The notes beneath the pieces are model-generated. The model was not told where the DNA came from, made no database searches, and saw only the letters and a list, made by a program, of their open reading frames with translations. A stretch of 64,000 nucleotides of DNA from Ephemerocybe angulata (lineage: Eukaryota > Basidiomycota > Agaricomycetes > Agaricales > Psathyrellaceae), in NCBI GenBank assembly GCA_013368325.1, contig JAACJK010000060.1:310001-374000 (forward strand), written 5' to 3'. Positions 55,254 through 64,000 of the stretch are shown one piece after another. Each line of letters starts with the position of its first letter. Within the stretch, counting starts at the first letter, position 1. The translations under genes were made by a program, and so were the position numbers.

Positions 55254-58147
55254 CATGTGTGGTCGAGCAATGGCGATGGGCCCTGCTTCGTTCAGTGGGT
55301 GGCCTATAGATAGAATCCAATTTCCTGCTCAACATCCTCTCAAGTCCGGACAAAGTCCGGACTCAAACCTTCTGAGAATAAGCTCTTGGGCTTGTGCACG
55401 CCATCCCCACTCTCAGGGATGCAGTTTGATGCATTCCGAGCTCACCTGTAGAATCAACGAGTCACATGTCGCAGTTGTACAAGTATCAGCCTTCGCAGAG
55501 CACTTCCCTGGTTTCGCAAGTTGCTGCACCCCTGCACGGTCATTTGCCCTTCGTGATGATGATGGTCACATTTTCGAATCCTTTTGGCCTTATCTCTGAT
55601 GTACAGTAGCTTGATGGCATGGGTCCAATCGCGCCTGCAGGGTATTGCACCGGCTTCAGGTAAGTCGTGGAGGGAAACCTCGACTTGGATATGTGCTAGT
55701 ACAGGGGTAGCCCTATGTTGTATACGGTACGTCGTAAGGTAAAAATATACATACCAGAGAGTCGTAACAATCCAAGGACCAACTCGGGATCCGGCCATCT
55801 ATTTGGACCGCCTCAAAGAGCTTGATGCCACTGTTTCTGGAGTCTGGACCCGTTGGAACAGTACTGATGACATCCTAGGAAATCCTGAAAATGCTAGTTA
55901 CGTGCCTGTTCAATACCACAACCTCCAGGCTCCTTGCCCAAAGAATCTCATGGGAATTTGACCAGGCGCATGATATACGAAGGGCCCACGCCAAGAATAG
56001 ACTCGTGCATACCGGTGGTGCATCGCAGCTTATTCACAGATTAAGCATCCTAACTTGGACGGAGAATTGAATCTCGCCACACGAATGAATTGGAGTTGAA
56101 AAGTCTGCGAGCGACTCACGGTGATACGGTGCTTCGATACTTGCGATCGGGGTCAAGACAGTGGCTGACAGGGGTTTGTGTCATTTATAATAGCCAGCCA
56201 CCCCTGAATATTCCTGAATCCTGATATTACTACACACAAGTCAAGGAACGGGCGAGTTGAGGCCTAAAATGGTTCCATATCCTTGCAACCGGGCCCTAGG
56301 GCGTCGAGAAGCTATGAAGGGTTGATGAAGGGAAGTAGGGTATATATAGTAATTAATGTTAAACATAGAAAGCGTGTGTTTGCAGATTTTCCTGGACACT
56401 TGAAAAGTGGGAAGGTTTTGTCCCCGACGTCAGCTGCACTCGAGGTATGTACATCAAATTCCTTAAATGAGAAATGTTATAGAGGTGATCAAATCTGGGC
56501 GATCCGATGAGATGCCCACCCACACCACCGCCTAAGTGTCCGCTCTCTATGTATCCGAGAGAAACCCTGGTTACCTGATTTGCGAATATTACGGAGCCCA
56601 GAGTTACAGTGGGCTCAGCTACACTTGGCGTTCCTGTGTTCTCTACAACCGTTTCGAGACCCGTTTGAGCAATGTTCGAGTTTGGTTCGAGTCGGAAACA
56701 CCCCATCTTCATTCTCTCCTCGACAAGTGCCCTCTCTTCCCAGCATACTCACACACGGGCTACAAGAGTCGAAAATTTCACTTAATGCCTGCGCTGGTTT
56801 ATATCGCAAGGCGCTCATGGGGAACTGGTAGCCTTCATGCTATGTAGCCTCTTGAGTCTAACCTCACCCTGTCATCTTGGACCTCTAAAGTTATATAGCA
56901 TAACGAATCACCAGCTGCGAAAAAGTAGATTCTGTGGGTATTGCAGGGACCTAAGCCAGCCCAACTGTAGTAAGTAAGATGATAGAAGAAACGGATCATA
57001 CAGGCGCGTGGTCTTCCAAGTTCCAAGGATGCCGTACGTGCAAAGTTCAGCCAACGGGCGACACGTTCCCGGCCAAGCTGAGATATGTTGCAGGGCCTCT
57101 TGTCCGGTACCCTGTTGTGCCGGGTGCGCAGTCGCCACTCGGACGTTTAACCAAGAAAAAACAAAGATTGTTTGACAAGTTCCACTCTGCGCGATATGCG
57201 ATATCCTTGCGCTATCCCTCGTTCAGGTAGCTGCTCGACTAGAATGGGGCCTACTCCCGTCTTCTAAACAAGACTCTCGTATTTTGGCTGGGACACACCC
57301 CATCCCAATCTACATATTCTTGGGCCTGGAGCCATCCTTGTTATCGAGTTTGGAACTGGCCGCCGTTGGAGCGCGCGAGATGGCATGGGAAGTCAGTTCT
57401 GTACACTGTCTTTAGGCGTCCATACTTACACTTGCTTTCCATTTGATCTAAAGTGTCTCGCACTTCGAACATTATATTGAGTTCTATCTTGTACTTATCA
57501 ACTTGTTATCAACTTGTAATCAAGATAATAAAAGTCTTCCATGATGAATACCATGTTGCTCTATCCAGTACTGTATTTTCATGCCCTGATTCATGCGAAG
57601 CAAGTCTGTGTGTCGAATCTGCAATTTCCATCAGTCTAGGTCTACGCGGTATATACCGAACGCGCCCGCGGCAATTTAACATTTCTGTCTGTACACTGCA
57701 TCTGCCCATGTTGTGCGACATGGCAGTTCTTCATGTTATGAGGCGCTTTCGGCGGCTGTATCTGTGGGCGCTTAGGGGTCCCACCGCGCCCCGATGCAAA
57801 ACCGCTTCGCAACACGTGGGTCCCACGGCCAGCCTTCTGGCCGCTCATGTCGGGCTCAACCTAGGGTCCTTGAATTACACTGTCGAAGGGTCTCTGTGGG
57901 GATCGAGGGCGGGGAGATGGCGGGCACAGAGGAGCGGGAGACCGATGAGGTAAAGGGCCCCAGAGACTACCTTGAATCCTGTGCCAGTTGCTAAGTACTG
58001 ATCAAACTTCAGGGAGCCATTCCTTTGCGTTTGCCCAGCTTAAGGGGCATTACCGGCGCCCTCAGTTTCGCTCACACACTTCCCTCTCCACGCGGTGTCT
58101 TCGGGTCTGGCGGAGATGTGCAACGGATGTGTCGGATGTACATAGGG
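55254..58147. other. Long stretch without a supported gene
   Basis: Frames up to 188 codons (overlapping the end of the DUF6533 gene and 57,453-57,953) lack domains and splice logic. I see no clear repeat. Confidence 0.4.
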
Positions 58148-58154
58148 ATATAAG
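58148..58154 (+). promoter_or_regulatory. TATA box of the 58,245 gene
   Basis: ATATAAG lies about 92 bases before the ATG. Confidence 0.55.
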
Positions 58155-58244
58155 CCCTGAGCAAAAGGATGTATGTAGCACTCCACCCACCTTTCCAAGG
58201 TTCCGCACCTGTTCCGCACAGCGCAATCAACCCTCTCGCACAGC

Positions 58245-58680
58245 ATGCAGTTCTCTCTTCTCGCTCTTCTGCCAGTTTTCATCTCTCTGGCCTCAATAGT
58301 CAACGCCCACCACGATGTAAGTGCATGATTCTAAAGTTATGGTTCGAGTGTCTGCCCTAGTCATCGCTAACCTTTCACTCAGCACGGTTTACATGCGCGG
58401 GATGAGCTCAGCGCTACCCGTAGCTTTGACGAGTCTCAACTCAGCCTCCGGGAGCTCCTGGGCGAGATGACCACCCGCGAACTTATCGAAGAGCTTACTG
58501 AGCGCCTGGAGCGCCGAAAGGTTTACACCTGCCCATATTGCAAGAAGACATTCACCGAAGCCCAAACCAAAGAGGCATGTGGAAGGAGACGCGGCGAGGA
58601 GGCATTGGTACTGACTAAATATTCAGTTGGTTGAGCACATCAAGATACATATCGATAAAGGCGATCGTCATGCAAGTTAG
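58245..58680 (+). CDS. Secreted C2H2 zinc-finger protein (105 aa)
   Basis: Exons 58245-58316, 58383-58574 and 58627-58680 join in phase. MQFSLLALLPVFISLASIV is a signal peptide, cut near NA-HHD. A His-rich start (HHDHGLHAR) and the helix MTTRELIEELTERLERR come next. After Arg-Arg there is one C2H2 finger: YTCPYCKKTF, then LVEHIKIH, with 14 residues between the second Cys and first His instead of 12. The second intron is GC-AG, 52 nt, with a CTAAAT branch; only after its removal are the two His joined to the two Cys. Without splicing the frame ends after 19 unrelated residues. A secreted zinc finger is unusual, since the family normally works in the nucleus. Confidence 0.78.
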
Positions 58681-59041
58681 GCAACGGAGCGACTATGGCA
58701 CGTTGCCAGACTTGTGATTGCTTTTGGTTGTCGTCCACCCTACTGTCGTGTCTCCCGGGCCAGCAGCGCCTTCCTATCTTAGTCATTTAACATTCATTGG
58801 AGGTATACTTTCAATGCAAAGCCTCGATGGAGCTCCATATTGGTGCTTACGAATTTTCATGTGCGGTTGGATTCAGATGTGCTTCAAGTTCAAATATCCC
58901 TGAATCCCAGGTGCGGCGTAAGTAGACTGGTGCACCGTGCACCTCAATGGCTCTGATAAGGTTACAACCAGCTGACCCCATCCCCGACCCCGACCCCGAG
59001 CAGGTGCACTAAGCTCGGCGGATATGTCCAGCCGACTTAAC

Positions 59042-59250
59042 TCAATTCAGCTGGTTCCCCTTCACGCCCGAAGCTATATCCACAGTCTCTGCCTGTGAAG
59101 ACGACTTCGACCAACGCTTCCATCCTAATGCACGTTCAATCTTTCCCAGTGCAATATCCATCAACCCCCGAGAAATCGAGAACGTCAGCCTGAACCACCC
59201 TGGCTCAAACATATGCACTCCACTCCCGGGCGCCAATACGACTCGCCAGT
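59042..59250 (-). pseudogene. 3' fragment of a class I/II aminotransferase (ACC-synthase-like)
   Basis: The frame gives WRVVLAPGSGVHMFEPGWF then RLTFSISRGLMDIALGKIER and a short tail. The G..H..EPGWFR.TFS pattern is the C-terminal signature of PLP-dependent aminotransferases related to ACC synthase. Nothing upstream encodes the PLP-binding lysine or the rest of the 400-residue enzyme, so this is an orphan last exon. Confidence 0.72.
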
Positions 59251-59749
59251 ACTATGGGTGAGTTCCGCTGGTGCACGGTCTAAGTATATCTATTTGAGAA
59301 CTTACAAACATTGCCCGGGATTGCCGTGATACACGAGCGATGTTGTCACTGGCAGTTCTGCCATCAGCGGGCATTGCGTGGTCTTCGCGCCATTTTGTCC
59401 GGGACACTTACCTAAGCACAGCGGACCCAGCATCCACTCTTTAGCTAGAGATGCTTGGTTGGGGGCGCTCAAGAGCAAACCAACTTCACGATCGATGCGT
59501 AGGGCTAGCAGCCAACATCAATCGAGCCCGGGCAGACAGGCGCCCGGCGTAGTAAAACTTTATAGGCGCTCGCACCTGATCACGATGGGCAGCGATCATA
59601 TTTGCCGAGCGGGGAGCGATCCATATCCCATGCTTGCTCAGCTTAAGTATCTTCCCTCCTAGTGCTTAGTTATCCTGAGAGCCTTCCTGCTGAATAAGAT
59701 CTTTGGGATTTCATGGAAGCTTTTTGGATCATTGCTCCCGTAGAAAGGG
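59251..59749. other. No supported gene
   Basis: There is a short frame with a Ser/Arg-rich product and no domain; otherwise nothing. Confidence 0.35.
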
Positions 59750-59757
59750 TATAAAAG
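59750..59757 (+). promoter_or_regulatory. TATA box of the alcohol-dehydrogenase-like gene
   Basis: TATAAAAG lies 93-100 bases before the ATG at 59850. Confidence 0.65.
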
Positions 59758-59849
59758 CCGTCATGGATTCGTCGTAGGGAGTCCACCCACAACCCCACTT
59801 TCCCAAATTCCCTATTCACTCAGACAAACGACTACGACTGAGACTCGAT

Positions 59850-60369
59850 ATGTCTATCCCTCAGAAGTCTAGGCAGTACCTCCTCCCCGCTGGTCGCGTG
59901 AGTCGGATGTTGCACAATCTCCATGAATCCTTGTTCCTGATATTTTGACTGCAGAAGGAAGGCTACAAGAACTTGACTATCACCGAAGTCGAGGCACCCA
60001 AGCTCAAGGCTAATGACGTCCTCGTCAAAGTCCATGCCGCATCCCTACAGGTTAGCCCAGTCATCCTTGAGCACGGTAAACTCTTCAACCGACCACCGAC
60101 GATATAGTACCGCGACTTAGCCATCGCAAACGAGTTCTACGGCGGCCTAAAGTACGTCGAACATCACCGTTATCCCTGACAATCTCCACCAATCTAACAC
60201 CGCCTATTCAGCGGCCGCGAAATCGTCCCGGGCTCAGACATGTCTGGGGAAGTCATCGCGGTCGGGCAAGACGTCACCGGCTTTCCAGCCGGTGACCGCG
60301 CCTGCGCGAACTCCAGCCCTGCGCACCTCTGTGGCGATCCGACTGCTGCTACGATGATTTCATTTAAAG
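59850..60369 (+). pseudogene. 5' part of a zinc-type alcohol dehydrogenase/quinone reductase-like gene
   Basis: Exons 59850-59897, 59955-60050, 60108-60151 and 60212-60369 join in phase. They give MSIPQKSRQYLLPAGR, then a GroES-like start (LTITEVEAPKLKANDVLVKV, YRDLAIANEFYGG, IVPGSDMSGEVIAVG, FPAGDRACAN). This is the N-terminal half of the MDR family, which in full is about 340 residues. The Rossmann half with its GTGGVS-type dinucleotide motif is missing. Degenerate echoes up to about 60,900 (GVVLLTLYMRHSKQLWA) suggest decay rather than clean deletion. The TATA box and splice sites are still good, so the loss may be recent. Confidence 0.75.
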
Positions 60370-61354
60370 GTATATTCAGGGTTCGACCAAACACGCCCTG
60401 AATCATGGCACTTCATTTTCTTCCATTAGGCGCCCAGGGGCCCGGATGACCTCGCCAGGATGGCCGTGGGAACAGACGCACAGCCACGCTTACATTTCCC
60501 ATCAATCAGTTCAATTTTCAGGAATCCTCTGGTTGGCTTTCGCCAGTATGGTCTTCTTGAAGTTCATCTCCTCCTTACCTGGCCCCTATGTCGCCCACCG
60601 AGGGCGCAGATTCTGATGCGCCAATTCTCCAATTCCCCTCTTCCCTTTACCCCTCAGGGGTGTTGTGCTCTTGACTTTGTATATGCGGCACTCGAAGCAG
60701 CTTTGGGCCAACCGCAGAACCTTGACACTAGTCCTCGTCTTCTCGATCTGGTCTCCTTTCTGCCCTACGTCCTTGCCGTTTTCCCCTTCCACCCTCCACC
60801 GGACGACGGGTCTCTCTTGCCCTCGAGCCGCTTTTGCGCAGCAGTGCATACGCCATGCAGTACGAAGGACTAATCTTAGATCTGTAACTGGTGCACAATC
60901 CTAGCGAAGCAGTAAGCCGAGTCTCCCTCGAGTTCAGATCGACGCGATAGTGGCGATGGATAAAGAACTGTACGTGGATCTCTCCGTGAGAACCTAGACA
61001 GAGTGCTCCTCGTTGCAGCTGCACTGTCTCGAGGAAGTACCCGACGTAATCTTAACTGCTCATAGCCTCATTCCATGTCACGTACCCTTAGCATTCGACG
61101 CAGCTGCTGGCGACATCTCCCTTGGACACCTCTAGTACGCCGTTGTCCTGTTCAATGCGATGTGATGGCATCAAATCCTGCTGCCCACGAAGAAGGGATG
61201 CCGAACACGCTCCAGAATTCATCCCTATATCCCGGGTGGCCCTCGGTGGACCCGCGTATTCAATGTCATCGATGGAGGATCACGATTTCCGAGACTCCAA
61301 AGGTGATTGTGGTTTTGGCCCAGTCCGAGTCTATGTACGGCACTGCGAATTCTA
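60370..61354 (+). other. Decayed continuation of the dehydrogenase gene
   Basis: Weak stretches resembling the missing second half appear in shifting frames with stops. I could not place exons. I see nothing else. Confidence 0.35.
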
Positions 61355-62035
61355 CTAGGTGACGATTGGGGTATTCGTAAATGGAATGCCCTTCCATGAC
61401 TTCCAGTTCCTACGTATCTCTTTTCGGATTCCCGCCCAGTCCCGACAACGATATTCATCCCCTTCGGCAGCCTCGTACGCGATCGAACCATCGTCGCGAA
61501 GCGGGTACAGCCTTGTATCCGCACGACAGATGAGGGACTGCGCGACGAACTGGAGGCAGTGGTTGTCGTGTTTGAAGTGATCCGCTATACTGTTGTGTCC
61601 GTCCGCCCGAACATCAAGAGCGCGATGGTGATGGGGCATTGGCCGACGCGCGAGCTCGAAGTGTTCACGGTAGTCGGCGCGGATGCTGCTGAGACAGTGG
61701 AGAACATGATAAAACGACAGTCCGAACGTCCGGCCTTCCTTTCCCAAACGGACATAGCCCCCGGCCACCAGCCGATCCCACGTCCAATTTTCATCGAGAG
61801 GCAGGAAGGTATGATTCAAAGTTAGGGCGACTTCCTCGAATGGCCCGGGAAGGCGCTCCCATCCATCCCCTGTGAGATCCGTTAATAGGACGAAGGTGAG
61901 CTTGCATGAGGCTAATTCACCTTCTGATTGACCTTCTGACGAAACTTTCCTTTGGGTCCATAGATGCATGCAAAGGAGTGACAGATTAAAGACGGAAAGC
62001 CCGACCAGCAGCCACCGGGATAGCCGAGTGTCCAT
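61355..62035 (-). CDS. UstYa-like (DUF3328) protein
   Basis: The frame starts with a signal-anchor helix (WLLVGLSVFNLSLLCMHLW, residues 8-26). Family marks follow: GGYVRLG, then the two HxxHC copper-binding motifs HVLHC (110-114) and HDNHC (156-160), then CRDW. In UstYa enzymes these motifs serve oxidative cyclisation of ribosomal peptides and related steps in secondary metabolism. The 226-residue frame probably includes a 51-nt in-frame intron at 61,870-61,920 (donor GTGAAT, branch TTAAC, acceptor CACAG), because DGWERLP then follows directly, as usual in the family; the spliced product is 209 residues. Both motifs are intact, so the enzyme may be active. A TATAAG box lies 73 bases upstream. 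Confidence 0.85.
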   Translation of the reverse strand: MDTRLSRWLLVGLSVFNLSLLCMHLWTQRKVSSEGQSEGELASCKLTFVLLTDLTGDGWERLPGPFEEVALTLNHTFLPLDENWTWDRLVAGGYVRLGKEGRTFGLSFYHVLHCLSSIRADYREHFELARRPMPHHHRALDVRADGHNSIADHFKHDNHCLQFVAQSLICRADTRLYPLRDDGSIAYEAAEGDEYRCRDWAGIRKEIRRNWKSWKGIPFTNTPIVT

Positions 62036-62107
62036 GCTGCAGCGATTTAGATCTAAGTCGAGGAGCTCGATGAGAAATCAGCAGAAACCGTAACAATCCC
62101 TCGCATT

Positions 62108-62113
62108 CTTATA
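62108..62113 (-). promoter_or_regulatory. TATA-like box of the UstYa-like gene
   Basis: TATAAG on the minus strand lies about 73 bases before the ATG at 62,035. Confidence 0.45.
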
Positions 62114-62248
62114 CGTACTGAACAGCGGTGGGTTACGATGTATTATGCGCGCCATCATCAGATTTCGCATGACCATGCGGAGAACACAAAAAGGTAGATT
62201 GGATTGTGATTCTAGATATAAGACCCGGACTGGTCTAGTGCCCTCCAT

Positions 62249-63160
62249 CTAAAGGGGCTCCTGTTGTGCTCCACCGGCATTCACCCACATCATCTCTCGG
62301 TGTACCCAGTTTCCAAGGGGCGATGGAATATCGATCTTTCCCTCCACTGTAAAGCCTTGGCTGAGGTAGTAGGCCTCCTGTGACTATACGTCAGGCTCAG
62401 ACCTTGGGAAGTGAATGACGGCCTTACAAGCTCATCTGAGAACGTGAACAGGGTAACTATACTGCCGTCTTCCACTGCCTACAAGGATTAAACATGTCGG
62501 TACGGGTGCCCTCCCACGAAACCCGAAGGAGATGCACTTACCGCCTGCTTTACCTCTCTTAACAGGGCTGAAGCATAACCTTTACGCTGGTGAACCGGGT
62601 CCGTTGCGAGCAGTATTGTGAGCCAGGAATCGACAACCTGCTCGAAGTTCTTAGGTTACTCTAGTATATTTGGAGCCAGATATACCTTCCACTTACCTTC
62701 TCCTCACCGCCTGACTCTTCCACGAGCTTTTCCATAAGCGGGTAGAACTAGCATAAGAGTGAACTGTGAGGCGCTTCTTGACTATATTGCGGGAGACGAG
62801 GACTAACGGTTTCGTTCTGCCACTTCTTCCCTTCCGCAGAGAGAGAGTCAATATAATCGCGCCCAAGGGCCCGTTGAGCCTCACTATGAGTTCACGGTCG
62901 GTGAAAGGCTTCTGCATTCAGATATCTAACTCACCTGGCCATAGGCATCGCACCCGGCCCAAATGCGACTACCACCGCCACAATGGGGGCACCGACGGCG
63001 TTCGGTCCAGGGGTGTAGGAAGGGTCATATACAACCCATATCCTGCCCTCCAGTGCGCCAATGCGGACTCCCGAGCGGTGCCATTTCTCTTCGATATCCT
63101 TCCTCGAGTCAGACATCATTCGCGGTACAATCACTATGAGAAAGACGTTATGACGCAATA
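62249..63160 (-). CDS. GNAT-family N-acetyltransferase
   Basis: Phase-consistent exons are 62249-62377, 62428-62478, 62542-62649, 62697-62747 and 62808-62879, with at least one more from about 62,937 to 63,150. N-terminal strands read GRIWVVYDPSYTPGPNAVGA. The acetyl-CoA-binding motif is LLATDPVHQRKGYASALL, with the QRKGYA loop. The C-terminal part has EDGSIVTLFTFSDEL and EAYYLSQGFTVEGKIDIPSP, the usual Y...GF element. The start codon is not certain. Exon edges near 62,880-62,935 do not join cleanly, so one small error or break is possible. The substrate cannot be told. It lies head-to-tail upstream of the UstYa-like gene on the same strand. Confidence 0.75.
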
Positions 63161-63757
63161 ACATCGCCAATAAGTGGGTACGTACAACCATCGTGGGCTA
63201 TCAGTAGCAGTTGGGTTAATTCCTCAATCTGAGCGTCTATAGAATGGGCCAAGAATGGGCGATGGGATGAAGGCGTCAGGCATGATTATGTGATGAGCAG
63301 GATATGGAGGGGAATAGTGTGCTATGGGGTGTAAGCGTACCTGATGGGTCTTGGAGCCTGTGCACAGAGACCATGTTGTAGAAATGAACCTTTGAGCCCG
63401 ATATACAGTATCTGCTTGAACGAGATGCTGGTTGAGAGGAAACGTGCGTAAAGCCCCTGATCTCTGGGATAACCCATCGTGGTTTCGAATGTATGTGATG
63501 CGCAGTTGGTAATCAGTTGATGAGCTCTCATCTCACATGGCACTTAAGGCGATTTAAAAAAGGATATCTTCTATGTCCTTGCACCACGCTCGATGTTCGA
63601 GAGTGCGGGACCGTGGACGTGTGGAATGAGTCTCCGTCGTATCGATCTGACCAGTGCTGATCAGAGTGGGGATGGGAATTTGCACGCCTATGTAAGTACA
63701 GTAAGGCTGACAAAGTTTTGATATACAGAGCATCCGTTGGACGGATACTTGTAGTAT

Positions 63758-63893
63758 GTGGGGCCAGAGGCCGCGACTCGAAGAGGTCGCCCGGATCTGT
63801 GAAAAGACCCGATGAGTGACCACTCCGTGGGGCCAGAGGCCGCGACTCGAAGAGGTCGCCCGGATCTGTGAAAAGACCCGATGAGTGACCACT
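63758..63893. repeat. Tandem duplication of 69 bp
   Basis: A unit starting GTGGGGCCAGAGGCCGCGAC is present twice with no change in 67 bases (63,758 and 63,827). Each unit holds the short inverted pair GACTCGAAGAGGTC. No gene is seen from 63,190 to the end of the window. Confidence 0.95.
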
Positions 63894-64000
63894 GGGGACC
63901 TCAGACCGCCAACTTTATGTAAGAATGTCGAGGTCATGAGCATCTCGACCTCTGAGCAGATCTTGCAAGCCGTGGCGTATGTCGAGATTAGATGATCTGA

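Noticed and set aside
61359..61825. Plus-strand frames opposite the UstYa-like gene
   Set aside because: The minus strand has both HxxHC motifs and a membrane anchor; the plus frames have nothing recognisable.

Overview
The window is genomic DNA of a filamentous basidiomycete, probably an Agaricomycete. The sequence shows dense short introns (about 47-75 nt, GT-AG with some GC-AG, and CTRAY-like branch points), Plavaka and KDZ-type DNA transposases, CxC2 cysteine clusters, DUF6533-type membrane proteins, and short dibasic-processed secreted proteins. A Rhizoctonia/Ceratobasidium-like genome is my best guess, but nothing here proves the genus. There is no operon structure. About half of the window is transposons, their decayed relatives and non-coding repeats.

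Layout: 1-385 is the 3' end of a gene. About 0.8-9.5 kb is a Plavaka-type transposon with a zinc-finger transposase and a second protein. Both genes are broken by hAT-like MITEs with perfect 8-bp target duplications, and more nested elements follow. 10.5-13.1 kb holds three small secreted-protein genes. 14.1-21.4 kb holds three tandem paralogues of a seven-helix membrane protein of unknown function, with a 55-residue secreted protein between copies 2 and 3. 21.4-25.5 kb is mostly relics: duplicated blocks, a long GATGTG microsatellite, and a DUF6533-gene promoter copy. 25.8-29.4 kb holds a secreted zinc-finger-like protein, an unknown coiled-coil protein and a cysteine-rich secreted protein. 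30.0-30.6 kb is a Tc1/mariner-type MITE.

The most striking region is 31.4-48.4 kb. It contains a multi-exon KDZ (Kyakuja-Dileera-Zisupton) transposase with a CxC2 domain, two or three small unknown genes, a viroplasmin/RNase H1-N-like protein, and a 983-residue protein of a basidiomycete family that I associate with such elements. The set is bracketed by arrays of a short TGCACCA motif, which point one way on the left and mostly the opposite way on the right. I infer one large composite element with cargo genes.

48.4-64 kb is gene-poor: a cysteine-rich secreted protein (51.2 kb), a DUF6533 membrane protein (53.3 kb), a secreted C2H2 zinc-finger protein (58.2 kb), 3' and 5' fragments of an aminotransferase and an alcohol dehydrogenase, then a UstYa-like (DUF3328) oxidase-family protein and a GNAT acetyltransferase. 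A theme running through the window is a family of three secreted proteins sharing a TREL..EL.ERL.RR motif. Its last two arginines may be a Kex2 site that releases a zinc-finger-like C-terminal peptide.
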